A stretch of 64,000 nt of DNA, taken from assembly GCF_003569915.1 (NCBI RefSeq), contig NZ_KZ984442.1:1-64000 (forward strand), read 5' to 3'. The position numbers were made by a program, and so were the translations under genes. Positions 57,724 through 64,000 of this stretch are shown here, in pieces. Every line of letters starts with the position of its first letter. The first letter of the stretch is position 1. The notes beneath the pieces are model-generated. The model saw only the letters and a program-made list of their open reading frames with translations, did no database searches and was not told the origin of the DNA. This DNA is from Comamonas testosteroni. Lineage in GTDB: Bacteria; Pseudomonadota; Gammaproteobacteria; Burkholderiales; Burkholderiaceae_C.

Positions 57724-58635
57724 ATGACAACATCTGGACAAGAGCACTACAACACTCTTATTTCTGCTGAACAGCTGCTCCAACTCAAGGCCAGCGGCAA
57801 ACCGCTGATGGTGTTTGATTGCAGTTTTGACCTGATGAACCCACCTGCTGGGCAGGAGCAGTATCTGCAGGCCCACATCCCCGGCGCCGTGTTTGCGGAT
57901 CTGGACAAGAACCTCAGCGCCCCGCACGGCGTGCCTGGTGATGACGGCAAGGTCGCCACCAGCGCGCAGGCTGCATCGGGCGGCCGCCACCCCCTACCCA
58001 CGCGCGAGCGCTTTGCGGTCTGGCTGTCATCTGTCGGCTTTTCCAATGAGATGCAGGCCGTGGTCTATGACCGCAACGGCGCCAACTACTGCGGCCGCCT
58101 GTGGTGGATGCTGCGCTGGGCCGGGCACGATGCCGTGGCCGTACTCGACGGTGGGCTTCAGGCCTGGCAAGCGGCTGGCAATAAGGTGAGCAGCGGCGAG
58201 GAGCCCAGCCACTTCCAGTCCAACTTTGAACTGGGCGCGCCGCTGGAGACCCTCAAGACCGTGGATCAGGTGGAGTCCGACCTGGGCCTGCCCGTGCAGA
58301 CACTGATCGATGCCCGCGCTCCCGCCCGCTACCGCGGCGAAGTCGAGCCATTGGACCCCGTCGCTGGTCATATTCCCGGTGCGCTCAATCGCCCGTTCAG
58401 CAGCAATATCGCTGCCGATGGCCGCTTCAAGCCTGCGGCCCTGCTCAAGGCCGAGTTTGATGAACTGCTGGCAGGCCGCGACCCTGCTACGGTCGTGCAC
58501 CAATGCGGCAGCGGCGTCAGCGCCACGCCCAATGTGCTGGCCATGCGCATCGCAGGTTTTGCGCCCACCGCCCTGTTCGCGGGCAGCTGGAGCGAGTGGT
58601 GCAGCAGCCCTGGCCGACCTGCCGAGAAGGGTTGA
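57724..58635 (+). CDS. sseA: 3-mercaptopyruvate/thiosulfate sulfurtransferase (double rhodanese)
   Basis: A 303-residue enzyme with two rhodanese domains (~15-145 and ~165-295). The active loop CGSGVSA has its Cys at residue 261. A C-G-S-G-V-x-A loop favours mercaptopyruvate sulfurtransferase (SseA) over thiosulfate rhodanese. It moves sulfur from 3-mercaptopyruvate to cyanide or thiols. AGGAG precedes the ATG by 10 bases. Monocistronic by context. Confidence 0.87.
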   Translation: MTTSGQEHYNTLISAEQLLQLKASGKPLMVFDCSFDLMNPPAGQEQYLQAHIPGAVFADLDKNLSAPHGVPGDDGKVATSAQAASGGRHPLPTRERFAVWLSSVGFSNEMQAVVYDRNGANYCGRLWWMLRWAGHDAVAVLDGGLQAWQAAGNKVSSGEEPSHFQSNFELGAPLETLKTVDQVESDLGLPVQTLIDARAPARYRGEVEPLDPVAGHIPGALNRPFSSNIAADGRFKPAALLKAEFDELLAGRDPATVVHQCGSGVSATPNVLAMRIAGFAPTALFAGSWSEWCSSPGRPAEKG

Positions 58636-58651
58636 GCCGCCCTGAGGCGCC

Positions 58652-58676
58652 GCCGGACTTGATCCGCAAGTCCGGC
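58652..58676 (+). repeat. Strong inverted repeat after sseA
   Basis: GCCGGACTTG and CAAGTCCGGC (perfect 10 bp) around ATCCG. There is no T-run, so it is either a weak or Rho-assisted terminator. Upstream CCGCCCTGAGGCGCCGCC resembles the opening of the GC-rich repeats, and may be a partial copy. Confidence 0.6.
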
Positions 58677-58975
58677 AACAGGCCAATCCCCTCCGCTCAC
58701 ACGCGCAAGCGGCTGATATGCGTAACGAATGCTCCCAGATAAGGAGCAAAAGTCTGTCATTTCGCGCCATCGACAAACCTGGACAGACCCACAATACCCA
58801 ACAAGCCACACAGAGCAACTCGTCGCTCACTCAGCCATTGCGCACTCAACTTATCATCCATCAGCATGACAGCCGCGTAAGGTAAATCTTACAAAACCCC
58901 TTGTGCAACCAGACAAGCGGCACCGTTGCACCCCGACTTCAGTTCGGTCAAGGCCTGAAACACAATCCATTTCAA

Positions 58976-59023
58976 CAGATCGAAACAGCTTTAACCTCTT
59001 GTTCTGAACGAGGTTGCGATCTG
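58976..59023 (+). promoter_or_regulatory. Nested stem-loop in the flhD leader
   Basis: Outer arms CAGATCG (58976-58982) and CGATCTG (59017-59023) enclose inner arms AACCTC (58993-58998) and GAGGTT (59010-59015). The structure ends seven bases before the flhD Shine-Dalgarno (GAAAGGA). It could control flhD translation. The rest of the 409-bp gap (58636-59044) shows a short palindrome, GTAAG/CTTAC at 58877-58892, and no gene. Confidence 0.55.
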
Positions 59024-59044
59024 TAGAGATTGAAAGGACAGACC

Positions 59045-59371
59045 ATGACCAACGAACAACTGCTCGCCGAGATCCGTGAAGCCAACCTCACTTACCTGAT
59101 GCTGGCCCAGACCCTGATCCGCCAGGACAAGGCAGAAGCCGTGTTCCGTCTGGGTCTGAACGAAGAAGCCTGCGATCTGCTGGCCACGCTCTCCTCCGCA
59201 CAGGTGCTCAAGCTCGCCTCGCGCAACACGCTGCTGGCCAGCTTCCGCGTTGACGACGAAATGGTCTGGAGCCTGCTGACCAACCAGAGCAGCAACAAGA
59301 TCGCCAACGCCGCCACCAACACGCTGCACGCCAACATCCTGATGGCAAGCCGTGTCTCCGAAGTGCTCTGA
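59045..59371 (+). CDS. flhD: Flagellar master regulator subunit FlhD
   Basis: A 108-residue partner of FlhC in the FlhD4C2 activator of class II flagellar genes. LLAEIREANLTYLMLAQTLIR and RLGLNEEACDLLATLS are family-typical. The start at 59045 follows AGGA by six bases. The leader is long and structured. FlhC follows with a 38-bp gap. No other flagellar genes are in the window, so the master operon is unlinked here to motAB. Confidence 0.96.
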   Translation: MTNEQLLAEIREANLTYLMLAQTLIRQDKAEAVFRLGLNEEACDLLATLSSAQVLKLASRNTLLASFRVDDEMVWSLLTNQSSNKIANAATNTLHANILMASRVSEVL

Positions 59372-59409
59372 AGCCGCACTCAAGACTACCTAGTTTGAAG
59401 GAGAGACAC

Positions 59410-59961
59410 ATGCCCGCAGCCAAGACTTCCGTCAAAAGCGTCCTGAACGAATCCAAGCAAATCGAGCGCGCCGCCATGCTCATCGAAATGGGCGCTCGCA
59501 TGCAGGTGCTGGAATCCGAGACCACGCTGTCTTATGAACGCCTGATCCGGCTGTACAAGGAAATTTCGGGCAAGTCTCCATCCAAGGGCCAGTTGCCGTT
59601 TTCCACGGACTGGTTTCTGACCTGGCAGGAAAACATTCACAGCTCGCTGTTCCTGAATATCTATGAATACCTGTCCAAGGGCGTAGAACTGGACACCGCC
59701 GAGCAGTTGACCAAGGCCTACCGCCTTTATACCGAACAGATTCAGGCCGCCGACCTGGAAGTGCTGCTGTCCTTTACCCGCGCCTGGCGCCTGGTGAAGT
59801 TTGTCGATGCGCAAATGCTGACCCGCACACAATGCTCAGTCTGCAAGGGCCAGTTTGTGACCGAGCCTTATGAGAACGCACGCCACTACCAGTGCGGCCT
59901 GTGCAACCCGCCTGCCCGCGCCGGCAAGAGCAAGGCTGCTGGCTCCCTGATGCTGCACTGA
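59410..59961 (+). CDS. flhC: Flagellar master regulator subunit FlhC
   Basis: A 183-residue DNA-binding partner of FlhD. The C-terminal zinc site C-x2-C...C-x2-C is visible (CSVCKGQF and QCGLC). KSVLNESKQIERAAMLIEMGARMQVLE is the conserved N-terminal helix region. AAGGAGA precedes the ATG by about six bases. Forms the FlhDC operon. Confidence 0.96.
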   Translation: MPAAKTSVKSVLNESKQIERAAMLIEMGARMQVLESETTLSYERLIRLYKEISGKSPSKGQLPFSTDWFLTWQENIHSSLFLNIYEYLSKGVELDTAEQLTKAYRLYTEQIQAADLEVLLSFTRAWRLVKFVDAQMLTRTQCSVCKGQFVTEPYENARHYQCGLCNPPARAGKSKAAGSLMLH

Positions 59962-60035
59962 ATGCAGCCTGGCGTACCTGCGGTGCGCCCTCGTTAGCCT
60001 GCACTATCATGGCCGCACCACTATCAAGGGCCGCC

Positions 60036-60386
60036 ATGAAAACTCTGACCACCCTGACATCAGGCCTGTTGCTCGGCCTTGCCACCCTGGCAGGCTCGGC
60101 AATGGCGCAATCAAAAGCATCGGACGACACCGGGTTCGCCATGTTTCTGGTGACCCAGATGGCTGCCAACCTGCACCAGAGCAAGCAGGCTTGCGGCCAG
60201 TTGACACCAGAGCAAGCGCAGGCCGCCAGGGAGCGGGTGCAGCAGAGCCTGGAAAAGGAAGTCCCCAAACAGGACTTTGACGCTGTCTATGAGCGACAGC
60301 TGCAGATTTCAGCACAGCGCTGGGAAGCAGCCGATGCAAGCGCCCGCCAGCAGTATTGCCAGCGCATAGAGCACATGGCCCCCTGA
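60036..60386 (+). CDS. Small secreted hypothetical protein
   Basis: A 116-residue protein with a clear signal peptide (MKTLTTLTSGLLLGLATLAG, then SAMA-QS). The mature part is helical and charged, with two Cys (CGQLTPEQAQAARERV and QQYCQRI) that could form a disulfide. Function unknown. It begins 74 bp after flhC and may be read through from it. The ATG at 60009 is an alternative. Its end, GCCCCCTGA, equals the repeat-derived stop of the Rieske gene, but no repeat follows. Confidence 0.7.
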   Translation: MKTLTTLTSGLLLGLATLAGSAMAQSKASDDTGFAMFLVTQMAANLHQSKQACGQLTPEQAQAARERVQQSLEKEVPKQDFDAVYERQLQISAQRWEAADASARQQYCQRIEHMAP

Positions 60387-60400
60387 ATTTCATTCAAAAC

Positions 60401-60435
60401 AGCATGCTGTCTATATATTCAATACGCAGCATGCT
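60401..60435. repeat. Inverted repeat between the secreted protein gene and ppc
   Basis: AGCATGCTG (60401-60409) and CAGCATGCT (60427-60435) pair perfectly around an AT-rich loop. It is preceded by TTTCATTCAAAA, the right-end string of the GGACTA-core repeat (copy B). It may be a rearranged copy or a weak bidirectional terminator. Confidence 0.5.
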
Positions 60436-60452
60436 ATTCATTTAAGAGCAAT

Positions 60453-63302
60453 TCACCCTGTATTGCGCACCCCGGCTGCAATGCCGTTGATAGACAGATG
60501 AATACCGTTTTTCACGCGGTCATCGGTCTGCCCGGCGCGCCAGCGGCGCACCAGCTCGACTTGCAGGTGGTTGAGCGGGTCGATATAGGGGAAGCGGTGG
60601 CGGATGGAGCGGGCCAGCGCAGAGTTGTGCTCCAGGCGCTGCCTGTCGCCCGTGATGCTGTTAAGCGCTTGCACCGTGCTTTGCCACTCGGCCTCGATGG
60701 CACCAAAGATGCGGCGCCGCAGGCGCGTATCGCTGACCAGCTCGCTATAGCGCGAGGCCAGATTCAGGTCGCTCTTGGCCAGCACCATGTCCATGTTGGA
60801 GAGCAGCGTGCGAAAGAACGGCCACTGGCGGTACATCTTCTGCAGCAGCGCCAGTTGCGCCTTGGCATCCTTGTCCGGGCGATGGATAAAAGCCTGCACC
60901 GCCGCGCCAAAACCGTACCAGCCCGGCAGCGTCAAGCGGCACTGGCCCCAGCTAAAGCCCCAGGGAATGGCGCGCAGGTCTTCAATGGCTTGCGTGGCCT
61001 TGCGCGATGCGGGGCGCGAGCCGATATTCAGCTCGGCAATTTCACGAATCGGTGTGCTGCTGAAGAAGTAATTGGTAAAGCCCGGTGTCTCATACACCAG
61101 CGCGCGGTAAGCCGCCATGCTGGATTCGGACAGAAAGGCCGCCGCTTCCAGAAACGCCTTGGTCGCGGGCTTGGTGGGCTGCAGCAGCGTGGCTTCCAAT
61201 GTGGCGGCCACCAGAGTTTCCAGATTGCGTCTGCCGATTTCGGGGTTTGCGTATTTGGAGGCAATGACTTCGCCCTGCTCCGTCAGGCGAATCTGCCCGC
61301 GCACCGTGCCCGGTGGCTGGGCCAGAATGGCCTGATAGCTGGGGCCACCGCCGCGCCCCACGGTGCCGCCACGGCCGTGGAACATGCGCAGCTCAATGCC
61401 ATGGTGGTCAGCCAGATCGTCGAACAGATCGACCAGTGCAATCTCGGCGCGGTACAGCTCCCAGTTGCTGGTGAAGATGCCGCCATCCTTGTTGCTGTCG
61501 CTATAGCCCAGCATGATGTCCTGCTCACCGCCGCTACGCTTGACCATCTCGGCAATGCCGGGCAACTGGTAGTAGCGGCGCATGATGGGCTCGGCATTGC
61601 GCAGGTCTTCAATGGTCTCGAACAGCGGCACCACGATCAGGTCGCAAACCGCCTCATCCTGCAGCGTGCCGCGCATCAGGCCCACTTCTTTTTGCAGCAG
61701 CAGCACTTCCAGCAGGTCGCTCACCGTCTCGGTGTGGCTGATGATGCAGTGGCGAATCGCCTCCGCGCCCTGCAGACCACGCAGGCGGTGGGCGGTCTCG
61801 AAGATGGACAGCTCGCTGCGCGCATGGTCGGAATACTCTGCGCCGACGACACGCAGCGGGCGGGCGTCTTCCAGCAGGCGCACCAGCAGCGCGCATTTGG
61901 CGTCTTCCTGCAGCGCGCTGTAGTCGGCCTCCACACGGGCCTTGGCCAGCAGTTCGGAGACGACTTCTTCGTGCTTGTCCGAGCTTTGGCGCAAGTCCAC
62001 TGTGGCCAGATGAAAGCCGAACACCTGCACGGCGCGCATCAGCGGGTGCAGGCGCTGCGGTGCCAGCATGTCGCCGTGCGAGCGCGACAGCGACTCGTTG
62101 ATGATCTGCAGGTCAGCCAGAAACTCCTGCGCCGTGGCATAGGCGTTTTGCGGAGCCACGGCGTGGCGCGCGGCCTCGCCGCCGCTCAGGAGCTTGAGGG
62201 TCGCAGCCAGCCGCGCATAAATGCCCGTCAGCGCACGGCGATAAGGCTCGTCGCTGCGGTGCACATTGCCGTCGGGCGAGGCGTCGGCCAGCGCCTTCAT
62301 CTCGGGTGTGACATCGACCAGCCGGTCGGACAGCGACAGCTCGCCGCCCAGATAGTGCACCTCGCGCAGATAGTGGCGCAGTGCCACATCGGCCTGACGC
62401 GACAGGGCCAGCTCCAGGCTTTGCGCCGTCACAAACGGGTTGCCGTCGCGGTCACCACCAATCCACTGACCCATGCGCAAAAAGCTGTGCGCGGGCAGTT
62501 TTTCGCCTAGCTCCTGCTCCAGCTGCGCATAGATCTTGGGAATTTCGTGCAAGAACGTCGCTTCGTAATAAGAGAGCGCGTTTTCAATCTCATCGGCGAC
62601 CGTGAGCTTGGAGTGGCGCAGCAAGCGCGTCTGCCACAGCTGGGCCACGCAGGCGCGCAGCTGCGCATCGACACGGGCCAGCTCACGCGGCGTCAGCGCG
62701 TCCTTGGCGCTGTTGTAGAGCTGGGCGCGCATTTCGATCTCGTCGCGCTCGGCCAGCAACTGGGCAATGCGGCGCTCAGCCGCCAGAATGCTCTGGCGCT
62801 GCACCTCAGTGGGGTGGGCCGTCAGCACGGGGGAGATAAAGCTCTTGGCCAGCGTTTTGGCCACCGAGCCCGAGGACAGGCCCGCCCAGCGCAGCCGCGC
62901 CAGCGCTACTTCAATGCTGCCTTCCTGCGTATTGCCGGCGCGCTCATGCACGGCGCGGCGGCGAATGTGGTGGCGGTCTTCGGCCAGATTGGCCAGATGC
63001 GAGAAATAGGTAAAGGCGCGAATCACGCTCACCGTCTGGTCGCTGGACAGCCCCTTGAGCAGCTTCTTGAGGGCCTTGTCCGCCGCCTCATCGGCATCGC
63101 GGCGAAAGCTCACCGACAGCTGGCGCACCTGCTCGACCAGCGCGAAAGCGGCTTCGCCTTCCTGCTCGCGGATCACGTCGCCGAGCATGCGGCCCAGCAG
63201 GCGGATGTCCTCAATCAGCGGTAAATCCTTGTCCCTGGACTTGTCCGTCGTGCGCTGCGGCTTGTCGGTTCCAGCGGCAGTTTGGGGGCGGGCGGCAGGC
63301 AT
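60453..63302 (-). CDS. ppc: Phosphoenolpyruvate carboxylase Ppc
   Basis: Replenishes oxaloacetate by carboxylating PEP with bicarbonate. The product is 949 residues. The catalytic [13 protein letters not shown] is followed by [13 protein letters not shown] and [10 protein letters not shown]. The C-terminus ends with the conserved G-V-R-N-T-G. The start at 63302 has AAGGAG nine bases upstream. The N-terminal ~40 residues are a low-complexity Pro/Thr/Lys extension. Convergent with the flhDC side and divergent from hemC. Confidence 0.97.
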   Translation of the reverse strand: MPAARPQTAAGTDKPQRTTDKSRDKDLPLIEDIRLLGRMLGDVIREQEGEAAFALVEQVRQLSVSFRRDADEAADKALKKLLKGLSSDQTVSVIRAFTYFSHLANLAEDRHHIRRRAVHERAGNTQEGSIEVALARLRWAGLSSGSVAKTLAKSFISPVLTAHPTEVQRQSILAAERRIAQLLAERDEIEMRAQLYNSAKDALTPRELARVDAQLRACVAQLWQTRLLRHSKLTVADEIENALSYYEATFLHEIPKIYAQLEQELGEKLPAHSFLRMGQWIGGDRDGNPFVTAQSLELALSRQADVALRHYLREVHYLGGELSLSDRLVDVTPEMKALADASPDGNVHRSDEPYRRALTGIYARLAATLKLLSGGEAARHAVAPQNAYATAQEFLADLQIINESLSRSHGDMLAPQRLHPLMRAVQVFGFHLATVDLRQSSDKHEEVVSELLAKARVEADYSALQEDAKCALLVRLLEDARPLRVVGAEYSDHARSELSIFETAHRLRGLQGAEAIRHCIISHTETVSDLLEVLLLQKEVGLMRGTLQDEAVCDLIVVPLFETIEDLRNAEPIMRRYYQLPGIAEMVKRSGGEQDIMLGYSDSNKDGGIFTSNWELYRAEIALVDLFDDLADHHGIELRMFHGRGGTVGRGGGPSYQAILAQPPGTVRGQIRLTEQGEVIASKYANPEIGRRNLETLVAATLEATLLQPTKPATKAFLEAAAFLSESSMAAYRALVYETPGFTNYFFSSTPIREIAELNIGSRPASRKATQAIEDLRAIPWGFSWGQCRLTLPGWYGFGAAVQAFIHRPDKDAKAQLALLQKMYRQWPFFRTLLSNMDMVLAKSDLNLASRYSELVSDTRLRRRIFGAIEAEWQSTVQALNSITGDRQRLEHNSALARSIRHRFPYIDPLNHLQVELVRRWRAGQTDDRVKNGIHLSINGIAAGVRNTG

Positions 63303-63380
63303 GGACTTTTCTCCTTGGGAGCTATGTAGGTCAACGCGCCATGCTAGCATTCCCTGTTCCCCGCTCGAGACCGCGCCGTC

Positions 63381-64000
63381 ATGAAATTTTCTTCATCCTC
63401 CCCCACATCTATCGTCATTGCCACACGTGAAAGCCAGCTGGCCATGTGGCAGGCTGAGCATGTGCAGGCGATCTTGCGCGGCCGTGGTCACGAAGTGCAG
63501 CTGCTGGGCATGACTACCAAGGGCGACCAGATTCTGGACCGCGCGCTGTCCAAGGTTGGCGGCAAGGGCCTGTTCGTCAAGGAGCTGGAAGTTGCCCTTG
63601 AAGAAGGCCGCGCCAATCTGGCCGTGCACTCGCTCAAGGATGTGCCCATGGAGCTGCCCGAAGGCTTTGTGCTGGCCTGCGTGATGACACGCGAAGACCC
63701 GCGCGACGCCTTTGTCTCTAATAAATATGCAAGCCTGGACGAGCTGCCCCAGGGCGCCGTGGTCGGTACCTCCAGCCTGCGCCGTCAGGCTTTGCTGCAT
63801 GCGCTGCGCCCTGATCTGAAGATCGAAGCGCTGCGCGGCAACGTCAACACCCGTCTGCGCAAGCTCGACGAAGGCCAGTACGACGCGATTGTTCTGGCCG
63901 CTGCCGGCCTGATGCGTCTGGGCATGGCCGATCGCATTCGCATGAAATTTGATCCCGCCCAGATGCTGCCCGCCGCAGGTCAGGGCGCGCTGGGCATTGA
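63381..64000 (+). CDS. hemC: Hydroxymethylbilane synthase HemC (porphobilinogen deaminase), 5' part
   Basis: Joins four porphobilinogens into hydroxymethylbilane for heme. The frame from ATG 63381 is open to the window edge (206 codons). [55 protein letters not shown] and [13 protein letters not shown] are all present. The cofactor-binding Cys lies beyond the window. The start is divergent from ppc with a 78-bp gap. Confidence 0.95.
   Translation, partial: MKFSSSSPTSIVIATRESQLAMWQAEHVQAILRGRGHEVQLLGMTTKGDQILDRALSKVGGKGLFVKELEVALEEGRANLAVHSLKDVPMELPEGFVLACVMTREDPRDAFVSNKYASLDELPQGAVVGTSSLRRQALLHALRPDLKIEALRGNVNTRLRKLDEGQYDAIVLAAAGLMRLGMADRIRMKFDPAQMLPAAGQGALGI

Noticed and set aside
60498-62510. 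670-codon forward open frame opposite ppc
   Set aside because: Lies wholly within ppc, with no ribosome site or recognisable protein.

Overview
The window is a dense stretch of high-GC betaproteobacterial chromosome. It holds single-copy housekeeping genes (mutS, dxs-ispA-xseB, suhB, cysE, trmJ, uppP, ppc, hemC, flhDC), and its dispersed intergenic repeats look typical of Comamonadaceae. Gene content and protein style point to Comamonas or a close relative. This is inferred from the sequence, not from a database search. No rRNA, tRNA or CRISPR was seen.

Layout. At 1-126 the reverse strand carries the beginning of an IS5-type transposase that runs off the left edge. It is followed by a large ImpA/M60-type metalloprotease lipoprotein (291-3188) and by thiC with a TPP riboswitch and terminator in its leader (3298-5622). 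From 5.7 to 8.6 kb, two paralogous nitroreductases flank an orphan ABC substrate-binding protein. From 8.7 to 15.6 kb come cysE, trmJ, suhB, a sterol-desaturase-family membrane protein and mutS. A 940-residue trimeric autotransporter with a glycine-rich head and 171-bp tandem repeats lies at 15.7-18.5 kb, divergent from an Anbu-type proteasome-like peptidase and an alpha/beta hydrolase. UppP, a PsiF-like protein, and a DUF2306 / 2TM / LytS-type kinase / LytTR regulator row follow (20.9-25.3 kb). A 267-bp structured MITE-like element lies inside that row.

From 27.0 to 36.8 kb the reverse strand encodes an MdtABC-type RND pump with its own outer-membrane channel and a small cotranscribed protein. 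From 37.5 to 44.2 kb there is a form II (AYRGAGR) molybdenum hydroxylase cluster of the cox type, in the order S-L-M-D-E-G. It is divergent from an AcoR-like regulator that lacks the AAA+ domain. A TRAP transporter (one permease pair, two TakP-like binding proteins) occupies 45.9-51.5 kb. The isoprenoid operon xseB-ispA-dxs lies at 51.7-54.8 kb, divergent from a Rieske oxygenase. Then come an EamA transporter, a 3-mercaptopyruvate-type sulfurtransferase, flhDC with a structured leader, a small secreted protein, ppc and the start of hemC.

Most unusual non-coding content: (1) a GC-rich repeat of about 110 bp that directly follows stop codons, keeps one orientation relative to the upstream gene, in two cases supplies the stop codon, and shows paired changes in its stems; (2) an AT-richer repeat of about 50-60 bp with a GGACTA-AGCC core, in about ten copies, two of which overlap start codons; (3) the MITE-like element at 23181-23447.
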